DNA of 40,797 nt, taken from contig VERQ01000004.1 in the NCBI GenBank assembly GCA_018882565.1, positions 1 to 40,797 on the forward strand, written 5' to 3'. Numbering within the stretch: position 1 is the stretch's first letter; each line of letters opens with the position of its first letter. The DNA is from Candidatus Fonsibacter sp. Lineage in GTDB: Bacteria; Pseudomonadota; Alphaproteobacteria; Pelagibacterales; Pelagibacteraceae. The notes beneath the pieces were generated by a model. That model was not told the DNA's origin. It saw only the letters and a program-made list of their open reading frames with translations, and made no database searches. Shown one piece after another: positions 7,478 to 16,138 of this stretch. Position numbers and translations under genes: made by a program.

Positions 7478-8419
7478 ATGTTTAAAAAAATAACATCAAT
7501 TTTAGCAGCGCTACTGTTTACAGTCAGCACTTCTAATTCAGCCGAGTTTATAAACATTTTAACTGGTGGAACATCAGGTGTTTATTACCCACTTGGATCG
7601 GCGCTTACAAAAATTTATGGAGACAATATTAAAGGCTCTAAAGTTCAAGTTCAGGTAACAAAAGCTTCTGTAGAAAATTTAGTTCTTCTTCAAGAAGGAA
7701 AAGGTGAAATAGCTTTTGTTCTTGGTGATTCAGCAAAAGATGCTTGGGAAGGTAAAGAAGATGCAGGTTTCAAAGGCAAACTTGATAAATTAAGAATTAT
7801 TGGAGCAATTTATCCAAACTATATTCAAGTCGTAGCTTCTAAAGACTCTAAAATTAAAACTTTAGCAGATCTTAAAGGAAAAGGACTTTCAGTGGGCGCA
7901 GCAAAATCTGGAACTGAATTAAATTCTAGAGCTCTTTTTGCAGCAGCTGGTATGACTTATAAAGATTTAGGAAAGATTGAATATCTTCCATATCAAGAGT
8001 CTGTTGAGCTAATTAAAAATAGACAGTTAGATGCTACATTGCAATCAGCTGGTCTTGGTGTTGCTTCATTAAAAGATCTTGCTAACTCATTAGACATAAC
8101 AGTTGTTTCTGTTCCAGATGCAGTTGTTAAAAAAATGGGAGCTCCTTTCGTTTCTGGAAAAATTCCAGCTAACACATATAAAGGACAAACTGAAGACGTT
8201 AATACTGCAGCTGTAGTTAATTATTTAGTTACACGTAAAGATGTTTCAGATGCAACAGCTTATCAAATGACAAAGTTGTTTTATGAAAATCTTCCAGCAT
8301 TAGTGGCGGCGCACTCAGCGGCTCAAGCTATTAATGTAAATGATGCGGCTAAAAACCCGCCATTACCAATTCACCCTGGTGCTATTAAATATTACAAAGA
8401 AAAAGGTTTAATTAAGTAA
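7478..8419 (+). CDS. TAXI-family TRAP transporter solute-binding protein
   Basis: A periplasmic substrate-binding protein of 313 residues. A signal peptide (MFKKITSILAALLFTVSTSNSA|E) precedes INILTGGTSGVYYPLG, the motif that marks the TAXI (TRAP-associated extracytoplasmic immunogenic) group. KDLKGKGLSVGAAKSGTELNSRALFAAAGM and the second-lobe region are also typical. A good AAGGA lies just before the ATG. Family members studied elsewhere bind glutamate or 2-oxoglutarate; which ligand is used here is unknown. The fused permease and DUF1850 gene follow, completing the system. Confidence 0.93.
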   Translation: MFKKITSILAALLFTVSTSNSAEFINILTGGTSGVYYPLGSALTKIYGDNIKGSKVQVQVTKASVENLVLLQEGKGEIAFVLGDSAKDAWEGKEDAGFKGKLDKLRIIGAIYPNYIQVVASKDSKIKTLADLKGKGLSVGAAKSGTELNSRALFAAAGMTYKDLGKIEYLPYQESVELIKNRQLDATLQSAGLGVASLKDLANSLDITVVSVPDAVVKKMGAPFVSGKIPANTYKGQTEDVNTAAVVNYLVTRKDVSDATAYQMTKLFYENLPALVAAHSAAQAINVNDAAKNPPLPIHPGAIKYYKEKGLIK

Positions 8420-8432
8420 TATTTAAAAATGA

Positions 8433-8458
8433 AAACTAATTATTTATTTAATTAGTTT
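8433..8458 (+). terminator. Intercistronic hairpin, 10-bp perfect stem
   Basis: AAACTAATTA (8433-8442) pairs perfectly with TAATTAGTTT (8449-8458) around the six-base loop TTTATT. It lies in the 50-base gap between the binding-protein gene and the permease gene and has no T-tract after it. It is better read as a 3'-end stabiliser or partial attenuator that lets the binding protein be made in excess over the permease than as a full stop. Confidence 0.6.
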
Positions 8459-8469
8459 AGATTGGGAAA

Positions 8470-10572
8470 GTGAATATTAATCAAAATATTTCAAATAATC
8501 CAGCCGAGAAAGACTCGGCTGGATTTTATGATCCTTCGACAGAAAGTTTTCCAACTTCTTTAGAGGGAAAAGTTTTGTTTTATATTGCTATCGCATTCTC
8601 TGTATTTCAAGTTATTACCGCTGCTCATTTATTAGATTTACCAAGTCAGATCTTAAGAGCAGTGCATGTCGGGTTTTTAGGATTGTTAGGTTTTCCATTA
8701 GTTTGTGCATTAAAAAAACAAAATAGTTTATTTAAAATCCTATCTTGGTGTGCTGGAATTTTAAGTTTTGTAATCGCAATCTATCAAACAATTGAATATA
8801 CGCCGCTTATTACTCGTTATGGAGATTTATTGCCAACGGATATTTTTTTTGGAGTTATTGCTCTTATATTAGTTTTAGCTGCTGCCTGGATCGTAATGGG
8901 TTATGCGCTTACATTAATTGCATCTATCTTCTTATTATATTGTTTTTTTGGAAAATATCTTTCAGGCATATTTCAGCATCGTGGTTACGATTTTAGACAA
9001 ATTATCGAACACATGAGCTACGGAACTGAAGGGATTTATGGAATTCCCATTTATGTTTCTTGTACATTTGTTTTTTTATTTATTTTATTTGGTTCATTCT
9101 TAGAGCGAGCAGGAATGATCAAACTTTTTAATGACGTTGCACTAGGCCTTTTTGGTCATACAAGAGGAGGTCCAGCACAAGTTTGTGTTGCTTCATCTGC
9201 ATTAATGGGAACTATTTCAGGATCAGGAATTGCAAACGTTGTGACCTCGGGACAGTTCACAATTCCTCTAATGAAGAAATATGGTTATTCACCAGCTTTT
9301 GCGGGCGGTGTCGAAGCGACCTCGTCTATGGGAGGTCAGATTATGCCTCCAGTTATGGGAGCAGTTGCTTTTATTATGGCTGAAACACTAGGGGTTAAAT
9401 ATTTTGAAATTGTTAAAGCCGCAATCATACCAGCGATACTTTATTATCTTTCATGTTGGTGGATGGTTTATTTGGAAGCTGGAAAAAGAAATTTACTAGG
9501 AATGTCAAAAGATGAGCTACCTTCAGTTATAAACGCTATAAAAAAAGGTTGGTATCTAATTTTGCCACTTGCCGTATTAGTCTATTTGCTTTTCTCTGGA
9601 TACACTCCTTTATATGCAGGAACTATTGGTTTAGCATTTATAGTATTTCTAATTTTAGGTGCGCCAATTGCAGGAAGTTTATCAAAATATAAAAGAGTCG
9701 TATTTTGGATTTTTCTCGGATTAGTTTCTGCTTCTTTCTTTGAAATGGGAATAAAAGTTATTGTAATTTCAATATCAATTTTAGTTGCTATCAATTTTGT
9801 ATTTAAAGGTGGAAGAGAAACATTACTTTCTTGCAGAGATGCGCTTGCAGAGGGTGGAAAAGCTTCTTTGCCAGTTGGCGTTGCTTGTGCAGTTGTTGGA
9901 ATTGTAATCGGTACACTTACCTTAACGGGTGCTGCAAATACATTTGGACAGTTTGTAATTAAAGTTGGTGAAAATAGTTTATTTTTATCTTTATTATTAA
10001 CAATGGTAATTTGTCTTATTCTTGGAATGGGAATTCCAACAATTCCTAATTATATAATTACATCTGCAATTGCAGGTCCTGCTCTTTTAAAATTAGGCGT
10101 ACCATTAATTGTAAGTCATATGTTCGTTTTTTATTTTGGTATTATGGCAGACTTAACACCACCTGTTGCTCTTGCTTGTTTTGCAGCAGCACCATTTGCA
10201 AAGGAAAGTGGATTTAAAATTTCTTTAGAGGCTGTAAAATTAGCTGTAGCAGGATTTGTTGTGCCATTTATGGCTGTTTATAGTCCAGAATTAATGCTTC
10301 AGGGACTTGCAAACAAAGACATTTCAACAATTATTATTTCTGTTGGTTACATTTGTATAAAAGCAGTAATTGCTCTTTTATTTTTAGGTATCGCGGCGGT
10401 TGGATATATGAATGCACGATTAAACATTTTTGAGAGAATTATTTGCATGGGGGTTGCCTTCTTATTGATAGCAGCTATTCCACTAACTGATGAATTGGGC
10501 TTTGGGCTAATGTTCTTATTTATTATTTATAGATGGTTTAAATTTAGAAATAAAAATTCTATCTCCGCATGA
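8470..10572 (+). CDS. TRAP transporter fused permease (small + large subunit)
   Basis: A 700-residue membrane protein in which the DctQ-like four-helix domain (roughly residues 30-160) is fused to the DctM-like large transport domain, as usual in TAXI-TRAP systems. In the M domain the two half-repeats show GGPAQVCVASSALMGTISGSGIANV, SSMGGQIMPPVMGAVAFIMAE and GMGIPTIPNYI. It starts with GTG at 8470, with GGGAAAG directly adjacent. TRAP permeases use Na+ or proton gradients to import carboxylates or amino acids. Its last bases overlap the start of the DUF1850 gene as ATGA. Confidence 0.93.
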   Translation: MNINQNISNNPAEKDSAGFYDPSTESFPTSLEGKVLFYIAIAFSVFQVITAAHLLDLPSQILRAVHVGFLGLLGFPLVCALKKQNSLFKILSWCAGILSFVIAIYQTIEYTPLITRYGDLLPTDIFFGVIALILVLAAAWIVMGYALTLIASIFLLYCFFGKYLSGIFQHRGYDFRQIIEHMSYGTEGIYGIPIYVSCTFVFLFILFGSFLERAGMIKLFNDVALGLFGHTRGGPAQVCVASSALMGTISGSGIANVVTSGQFTIPLMKKYGYSPAFAGGVEATSSMGGQIMPPVMGAVAFIMAETLGVKYFEIVKAAIIPAILYYLSCWWMVYLEAGKRNLLGMSKDELPSVINAIKKGWYLILPLAVLVYLLFSGYTPLYAGTIGLAFIVFLILGAPIAGSLSKYKRVVFWIFLGLVSASFFEMGIKVIVISISILVAINFVFKGGRETLLSCRDALAEGGKASLPVGVACAVVGIVIGTLTLTGAANTFGQFVIKVGENSLFLSLLLTMVICLILGMGIPTIPNYIITSAIAGPALLKLGVPLIVSHMFVFYFGIMADLTPPVALACFAAAPFAKESGFKISLEAVKLAVAGFVVPFMAVYSPELMLQGLANKDISTIIISVGYICIKAVIALLFLGIAAVGYMNARLNIFERIICMGVAFLLIAAIPLTDELGFGLMFLFIIYRWFKFRNKNSISA

Positions 10573-10934
10573 GCCTGTGCGTTTTAACAGGAACTAAAGT
10601 TACAACTTTTGCAATTTCATTTTTTACCTTAGTATGGACTCATTCTGTTGAGAAAGTTGAATGGCAGGAAGATTGGAAAATTATTAATTCTAAACTTAAA
10701 ATTGTTGAATCGAGAGTAAAAGGATCAGGTGCTGGAATGGAGCCTCCAGCAGATTCAAAGTTAATAAAGGGTTGGTGGGTTTATAAACCCAAAGTTAGCG
10801 CTAAAGATGAATTGATTCTAGCAACATCTGAGACCAATATTAAAAATTGGAACATATGTTTTAATGGTAAGTGTGAAGAACTTCCAAAAAATGAAAATAA
10901 ACCGTTGAAGTTATATGCCTGCGATAGTAAATAA
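10569..10934 (+). CDS. DUF1850 protein, TAXI-TRAP accessory
   Basis: A 121-residue protein with a hydrophobic N-terminus (export signal or anchor) and the DUF1850 marks THSVEKVEWQEDW near residue 24 and a GSGAGMEPP segment about 25 residues later. Genes of this family travel with TAXI-type TRAP permeases; the role is unknown. Two cysteines near the end (CFNGKCEE) could form a disulfide if the domain is periplasmic. The start is coupled to the permease stop by ATGA, placing it firmly in the transporter operon. Confidence 0.78.
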   Translation: MSLCVLTGTKVTTFAISFFTLVWTHSVEKVEWQEDWKIINSKLKIVESRVKGSGAGMEPPADSKLIKGWWVYKPKVSAKDELILATSETNIKNWNICFNGKCEELPKNENKPLKLYACDSK

Positions 10935-10949
10935 ATCTCGAATTTCTTT

Positions 10950-13613
10950 ATGAGTAAAATTAATTCTTTTAAATCTAAAAAAACAATTCAAGTTAACGGT
11001 AAAGATTACGTTATTTATAGCTTAACAGAAGCTGAGAAGAATGGTCTTAAAGATATAAGCAAACTTCCAAAGTCTCTAAAAGTTTTATTAGAAAATTTAC
11101 TTCGTTACGAAGACAATAGTACGGTTGATAAAAATCAAATCAATGCCCTTCAGAGTTGGTTAAAAACTAAAACTTCAGACACTGAAATTGCATATCGTCC
11201 AGCTCGAGTTTTAATGCAGGACTACACAGGAATTCCAGCGGTTGCAGATTTAGCTGCAATGCGTGATGCAGTAAAAGCAAAAAATAAAGATCCAAAAAAA
11301 ATTAATCCATTATCACAAGTAGATTTAGTCATCGATCACTCAGTGATGGTTGATAATTACGCAAATAAAGATTCATTTGATTTAAATGTTGAAAAAGAAT
11401 TCTCAAGAAATGGTGAAAGATATTCGTTTTTAAAATGGGGTCAGCAAGCATTTGATAATTTTAAAGTAGTTCCTCCAGGAACAGGAATTTGTCACCAGGT
11501 TAACTTAGAATATTTATCAAAAGTAGTTTGGTCTTCAGAAGTAAACGGAGAATTAACTGTTTATCCAGATACTTTAGTTGGCACTGACAGTCACACAACA
11601 ATGGTGAACGGTCTTGCAGTTCTTGGTTGGGGAGTTGGTGGAATTGAAGCTGAGGCCGTGATGCTAGGTCAGCCTATCTCTATGTTAATTCCAGAAGTTG
11701 TTGGCTTTGAAGTTAAAGGAAAATTACCAGAAGGCACAACTGCAACGGATTTAGTTTTAACAGTTACACAAATGTTAAGAAAAAAAGGAGTAGTTGGAAA
11801 ATTTGTAGAATTTTATGGCGAAGGTTTGAAAAATCTATCCCTTGCAGACAGAGCAACTATTGCAAACATGGCGCCAGAATATGGAGCGACATGCGGATTT
11901 TTTCCAATTGATGAAGAGACATTAAAATATTTAGAATTTACTGGAAGAGATAAAGACTTAATTAAACTTATAGAAGTTTATGCGAAAGAGCAGGGACTAT
12001 GGACAAGCTCAGGCATGGTATTTACTGATACTTTAAGTTTAGATGTAAGCACAGTAGTTCCAACAATTGCTGGACCAAAGCGTCCACAAGATAAAGTTTT
12101 ATTAACGGATGCTGCAAAAGATTTTGATAAAAACTTTAAAGAAACAATCAAAAGAACCGCGTTAAAAGAATATGCAGTTGAAAATGCAAATTATAAATTA
12201 AAAGATGGAAATATTGTAATCGCTGCAATTACATCTTGCACAAATACTTCCAATCCTAGCGTTTTAATTGCTGCAGGACTTCTTGCTAAAAAAGCAATTG
12301 AAAAGGGATTGTCTTCTAAGCCTTGGGTTAAAACTTCACTAGCGCCTGGTTCAAAAGTTGTAACAGATTATTTAGAAAAAGCAGGACTAGATACTTATCT
12401 TAATCAATTAGGTTTTAATTTAGTCGGCTATGGCTGCACGACTTGTATTGGAAACTCTGGACCCTTGAACGACAATATTAACAATGCAATTACAAAAGGA
12501 GAACTGTACGTAGCATCAGTTCTTTCAGGAAATAGAAATTTTGAAGGTCGAGTTCATCCACAAGTTAAAGCAAATTATTTAGCATCTCCTCCACTTGTTG
12601 TAGCTTATGCCATCGCAGGTTCAATGATGGTTGATCTTTATAAAGATTCACTTGGGAAAGATAAGAGTGGAAAAGATGTATTCTTAAAAGATATTTGGCC
12701 ATCTAATAAAGAGATTGCAGATACAATCTTAACTTCAATCACTGCGCAGATGTATAGATCTCGTTATGATAATGTATCAGAAGGTCCTACTAGCTGGCAG
12801 AAAATTAAAACAGTTGCGAGTAGCATTTATGATTGGGATCAAAAATCAACATATGTTAAACGACCGCCGTTCTTTGAAAATTTACCTGATAAGCCAGAGG
12901 GATTTAAAGCAATTAAAAACGCAAGACCACTTCTTATTTTAGCTGATTCAATAACTACGGATCATATTTCTCCAGCAGGATCTATTCAAAAGTCTGGACC
13001 AACGGGCGATTATTTTATGCAACATCAAGTATTGCAAAAAGATTTTAACTCTTATGGAGCAAGAAGAGGAAATCATGAAGTGATGATGCGCGGAACATTT
13101 GCAAACATTAGAATTAAAAATGAAATGGCACCAGGAACAGAAGGCGGAGTTACAATGCTTCACCCTGATAAAAAAGTAATGCCAGTATTTGACGCTTCTA
13201 TGGAGTATCAAAAAAGAAAAATAGATCTTATTGTAATTGCAGGAAAAGAGTATGGAACAGGATCATCCCGTGATTGGGCTGCAAAAGGCACAAAACTTTT
13301 GGGAGTTAAAGCTGTTATAGCGGAAAGTTTTGAGAGAATTCATAGATCTAATTTAGTTGGGATGGGAATTTTGCCTCTTCAATTTAAAGAAGGTTTTTCT
13401 AGAAAAACTTTAAATCTAAAAGGATCAGAAATTATAAATATTTTAAACGTTGAAAAAGGTTTAAAACCTAGAGAAGAAGTAACTGTTGAATTCTTATTTG
13501 AGGATGGAAGTTCTAAAAAAATAAATGTTCTTTCTAGAATCGATACTGATAATGAAACTGAATACTACAAGCACGGCGGGATTCTTCAGTACGTTCTAAG
13601 AAATATGGCTTAA
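10950..13613 (+). CDS. acnA: Aconitate hydratase A
   Basis: AcnA interconverts citrate and isocitrate in the TCA cycle using a [4Fe-4S] cluster. The 887-residue length and domain order match AcnA/IRP1-type aconitases. Cluster ligands are Cys430 in SCTNTSNPS and Cys496 and Cys499 in GCTTCIGN. Other marks are TDSHTTMVNGLAVLGWGVGGIEAE and, in the swivelling domain, GKEYGTGSSRDWAAKG. Only 15 bases separate it from the DUF1850 gene and no terminator is visible there, so read-through from the TRAP operon is possible. Placement next to a probable carboxylate or amino acid importer is suggestive but not proof of a link. Confidence 0.97.
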   Translation: MSKINSFKSKKTIQVNGKDYVIYSLTEAEKNGLKDISKLPKSLKVLLENLLRYEDNSTVDKNQINALQSWLKTKTSDTEIAYRPARVLMQDYTGIPAVADLAAMRDAVKAKNKDPKKINPLSQVDLVIDHSVMVDNYANKDSFDLNVEKEFSRNGERYSFLKWGQQAFDNFKVVPPGTGICHQVNLEYLSKVVWSSEVNGELTVYPDTLVGTDSHTTMVNGLAVLGWGVGGIEAEAVMLGQPISMLIPEVVGFEVKGKLPEGTTATDLVLTVTQMLRKKGVVGKFVEFYGEGLKNLSLADRATIANMAPEYGATCGFFPIDEETLKYLEFTGRDKDLIKLIEVYAKEQGLWTSSGMVFTDTLSLDVSTVVPTIAGPKRPQDKVLLTDAAKDFDKNFKETIKRTALKEYAVENANYKLKDGNIVIAAITSCTNTSNPSVLIAAGLLAKKAIEKGLSSKPWVKTSLAPGSKVVTDYLEKAGLDTYLNQLGFNLVGYGCTTCIGNSGPLNDNINNAITKGELYVASVLSGNRNFEGRVHPQVKANYLASPPLVVAYAIAGSMMVDLYKDSLGKDKSGKDVFLKDIWPSNKEIADTILTSITAQMYRSRYDNVSEGPTSWQKIKTVASSIYDWDQKSTYVKRPPFFENLPDKPEGFKAIKNARPLLILADSITTDHISPAGSIQKSGPTGDYFMQHQVLQKDFNSYGARRGNHEVMMRGTFANIRIKNEMAPGTEGGVTMLHPDKKVMPVFDASMEYQKRKIDLIVIAGKEYGTGSSRDWAAKGTKLLGVKAVIAESFERIHRSNLVGMGILPLQFKEGFSRKTLNLKGSEIINILNVEKGLKPREEVTVEFLFEDGSSKKINVLSRIDTDNETEYYKHGGILQYVLRNMA

Positions 13614-13622
13614 ATATTTTAA

Positions 13623-14579
13623 TTATATTTTTTCAATAATAGAAATTTTTCTTTTTATCTTTTCTATATAGAGTGCAAATTGTTGTTCGGCAGCTTCCAA
13701 TGTTACAAGTTGAAAGTAAATTTCTTTATTTGAGTTTTGTTGAATTAAATCATCATAATCTGATGAAATAATTGAACCAACTTTTGGGTATCCGCCTGTT
13801 GTTGGATGGTCTGACAGTAGTATAATAGGATTTCCATCACCAGGAACTTGAATAGCTCCCTTGATAATACCTTCTGAAGGAATATTAGAATTCACTAGGT
13901 TCTCCAGACTTTTGCCCACAACTCTCATTCCCATTCTGTCAGTTTGCTTTGTGATTAAATATGGAGTTGAAAAGAATTGTTTTTTAGAAGCTGTACTAAA
14001 ATAATGAAATTGAGGGCCAGGAAGTACACTGAAGATTCTTTTTTCTTCAAATTTTATATTTCTTATTATTTTATTTTCTTGAATTGTTGAGTTTTTAAAA
14101 ATTAGGATCTTATCTTTTAATTCAATCTTTTTACCATCATTAGGACCAATAAATGCTCGTGGCTGAGATGAAACCGACCCGCAAAATTTATCTAATTTAA
14201 AACCACCTTCAATACTTAAATAACCATACACAGATGCTTTAGTTGCAAGAATATCTAATTGATCGCCTTCATTTAGATCGTACGTGCGGTAAGGCTCACC
14301 ATTAACTTCGCCTTTTTGAGAATATATTTTAAAAAAAACATTACCTGTAATTGCAATTTTGGTTTTGCCTTTAGCTAATTTTAGCAAAGGTCCTTGGTAA
14401 GCAAATTCTATTGCTCCTGTATTTTTCTCATTGTTCAGCAAAACGTTAGAAAGTAGAAAAGATTGGTAATCCATAGCACCACCAGGAGCCAGCCCCATAT
14501 ATTGAACACCAAATCTTCCTTTATCTTGAAAAGTTGAATTGATACCAGGTCTTAAAACTTCAAAATAACTTTGTTCCAT
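13623..14579 (-). CDS. pxpC: 5-oxoprolinase subunit C (biotin-dependent carboxyltransferase-like)
   Basis: One of three subunits of the prokaryotic 5-oxoprolinase PxpABC, which opens 5-oxoproline to glutamate at the expense of ATP. The 318-residue protein shows the AHS2/KipA pattern: VLRPGINSTFQDKGRFGVQYMGLAPGGAMD at the N-terminus, RVLPGPQ-like FSVLPGPQFHYF, DRMGMRVVG, SEGIIKGAIQVPGDGNPIILLSDHPTTGGYPKVG. Older names such as KipA or urea amidolyase-related protein refer to the same fold. The start overlaps the pxpB stop by one base (TAATG). It converges with acnA. Confidence 0.92.
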   Translation of the reverse strand: MEQSYFEVLRPGINSTFQDKGRFGVQYMGLAPGGAMDYQSFLLSNVLLNNEKNTGAIEFAYQGPLLKLAKGKTKIAITGNVFFKIYSQKGEVNGEPYRTYDLNEGDQLDILATKASVYGYLSIEGGFKLDKFCGSVSSQPRAFIGPNDGKKIELKDKILIFKNSTIQENKIIRNIKFEEKRIFSVLPGPQFHYFSTASKKQFFSTPYLITKQTDRMGMRVVGKSLENLVNSNIPSEGIIKGAIQVPGDGNPIILLSDHPTTGGYPKVGSIISSDYDDLIQQNSNKEIYFQLVTLEAAEQQFALYIEKIKRKISIIEKI

Positions 14580-15256
14580 TATTTCAATTCTAATTTGTTA
14601 ACTTTTTTAAATTTTATTGTGTCTCCCGGCGAAACCAAACAAGGGTTTGTTAAATTTTTGGTATCAAATAATTTAACAGATGTTCTGCCAATAATATTCC
14701 ATCCACCAGGACTTAGATAAGGATAGATGATGCAAAATTTTTCAGCGATCGCAACAGAGCCTATAGGAACCTGAACTCTTGGTGATTGTAATCGACTTGT
14801 AAATAATTTCTTATCAAGATCACCCATATAAGGATGTCCCGGCATAAAACCTATCATGTACACATAAAACTCTGTCTCTAGATGTGTTTTAATAATTTCT
14901 TCTTTGGATAATTTTAGCGATTTAGTTAAATTCTCTAAATCAAGAGCAAATTCATCATCATAACAAACAGGAATAGTCCAAGTTTTGCTCGATTGAGATG
15001 TCGTTAATTTCTTAAGATCAATAGATGTAATTATTTCCTTAATTTTATGTGAGTTATTTTTTTCTAAATCGAAATGAACAACTAGCTTGTTGTAGGATGG
15101 AATAATATTGTAAATTCCTTTAATCTCATCATTATTACTCTTTTCTTTAAGGTAGTTAAAAAGACTAATAACTTTTTTGTTAATATCTTTATTTACCTCC
15201 CCTCCAAAATCGCAAATAATTCCTTGATCGCTGATATTAGTTATTTTTTTTATCAT
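14579..15256 (-). CDS. pxpB: 5-oxoprolinase subunit B
   Basis: A 225-residue AHS1/KipI-family protein. FYVYMIGFMPGHPYMGDLDKKLFTSRLQSPRVQVPIGSVAIAEKFCIIYPYLSPGGWNIIGRTSVKLFD-type motifs (GFMPGHPYMG, PRVQVP.GSVAIA, SPGGWNIIGRT) are the heart of this family. It should bind the ATP-dependent PxpBC catalytic face with PxpC. The gene is first in the leftward pxpB-pxpC pair and divergent, by 50 bases, from pxpA, so all three subunits can be controlled from one short region. The Bacillus name KipI (kinase inhibitor) describes a different assay, not a separate family. Confidence 0.93.
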   Translation of the reverse strand: MIKKITNISDQGIICDFGGEVNKDINKKVISLFNYLKEKSNNDEIKGIYNIIPSYNKLVVHFDLEKNNSHKIKEIITSIDLKKLTTSQSSKTWTIPVCYDDEFALDLENLTKSLKLSKEEIIKTHLETEFYVYMIGFMPGHPYMGDLDKKLFTSRLQSPRVQVPIGSVAIAEKFCIIYPYLSPGGWNIIGRTSVKLFDTKNLTNPCLVSPGDTIKFKKVNKLELK

Positions 15257-15306
15257 GGATATTGTATAAACTTTTAGAAATTTTAAATTAGCAAAAGCGA
15301 AATATA

Positions 15307-16080
15307 ATGGAAGTAAATATTAATAGTGATCTTGGAGAAAGTTCGAAATTTCATTCTACAGAAAACGATCCCGCTTTATTAAAAATAGTAAATTCTGCAA
15401 ACATTGCTTGCGGTTATCATGCGGGTGATGAAGAAACGATGGAAAAAACCATTCGTATATCCAAAGATAATGGAGTTAGCATTGGATCTCACCCTTCTTA
15501 TTTAGATAGAGAAAATTTTGGAAGAAAAAGAATGAATATTTCACCAGAGGAAGTTACTAAACTTGTAATTGATCAATGTGAAATCCTAAACAAAGTCGCT
15601 GATAAATTAAAAATGAAAGTAACTCATGTAAAGCCGCATGGCGCTTTAAGTAATATGGCTTGTGAGAATTATGAATTGTCTTTCACTATAGCTAAGGCCA
15701 TTAAACAATTTGATCCAAATATAATTTTTTTAGCTCATGCACAAACTGAGATGGAAAAGGCTGGTCGTGATTTAAAATTAAGAATTGCTTGCGAAGTGTT
15801 TGCAGATAGAAACTATGAAGATAACGGTTATCTTGTTGCAAGATCAAAACCTAATGCAATGATCTTAGGCAGAGAAGAATCTGCAAAACACGTTCTTAGG
15901 ATGTTAGAAAATCAGGCTTTAAATTGTTATTCTGGAAAACAAATTCCTTGTGATATTGATTCAATCTGCGTTCATGGTGATGAAAAAACTGCAGTGGAAA
16001 ATGCTCAATACTTGAGAGAAGTCTTAATTAAGAACGGTTTTCAATTAAAATCTTTAGATAAATTAAAAAAAATTAATTAA
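15307..16080 (+). CDS. pxpA: 5-oxoprolinase subunit A (LamB/YcsF family)
   Basis: A 257-residue cytoplasmic protein of the LamB/YcsF family, the third subunit of 5-oxoprolinase. Family motifs are NINSDLGESS at the N-terminus, SANIACGYHAGDEETM, GVSIGSHPSYLDRENFGR, HVKPHGALSNMA, EVFADRNY and ICVHGDEKTAV. The conserved Asp, Glu and His residues of these motifs are all intact. It is divergent from pxpB and ends just before a strong hairpin shared with the ABC-transporter binding protein. Confidence 0.95.
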   Translation: MEVNINSDLGESSKFHSTENDPALLKIVNSANIACGYHAGDEETMEKTIRISKDNGVSIGSHPSYLDRENFGRKRMNISPEEVTKLVIDQCEILNKVADKLKMKVTHVKPHGALSNMACENYELSFTIAKAIKQFDPNIIFLAHAQTEMEKAGRDLKLRIACEVFADRNYEDNGYLVARSKPNAMILGREESAKHVLRMLENQALNCYSGKQIPCDIDSICVHGDEKTAVENAQYLREVLIKNGFQLKSLDKLKKIN

Positions 16081-16084
16081 GTTC

Positions 16085-16120
16085 AAAAAAAAGGGACGGT
16101 TAATTAAAACCGTCCCTTAA
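16085..16120 (-). terminator. Rho-independent terminator, 11-bp stem
   Basis: AAGGGACGGTT (16091-16101) pairs perfectly with AACCGTCCCTT (16108-16118) around the loop AATTAA. Eight As at 16085-16092 read as a U-tract on the minus strand, so it is a strong terminator for the leftward binding-protein gene. On the plus strand the tract is weak (AATTTCTT), so it may end pxpA transcripts only partly. Confidence 0.88.
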
Positions 16121-16138
16121 TTTCTTAAAAATAATTAC

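Noticed and set aside
12948-13211. Antisense open frame of 87 codons within acnA
   Set aside because: It is a shadow of the acnA C-terminal domain, with no ribosome site and no recognisable protein features.
13623-15256. KipI/KipA kinase-inhibitor or urea-amidolyase annotation
   Set aside because: Both proteins sit with pxpA, and no histidine kinase or biotin carboxylase/urea carboxylase gene is nearby; 5-oxoprolinase subunits fit better.
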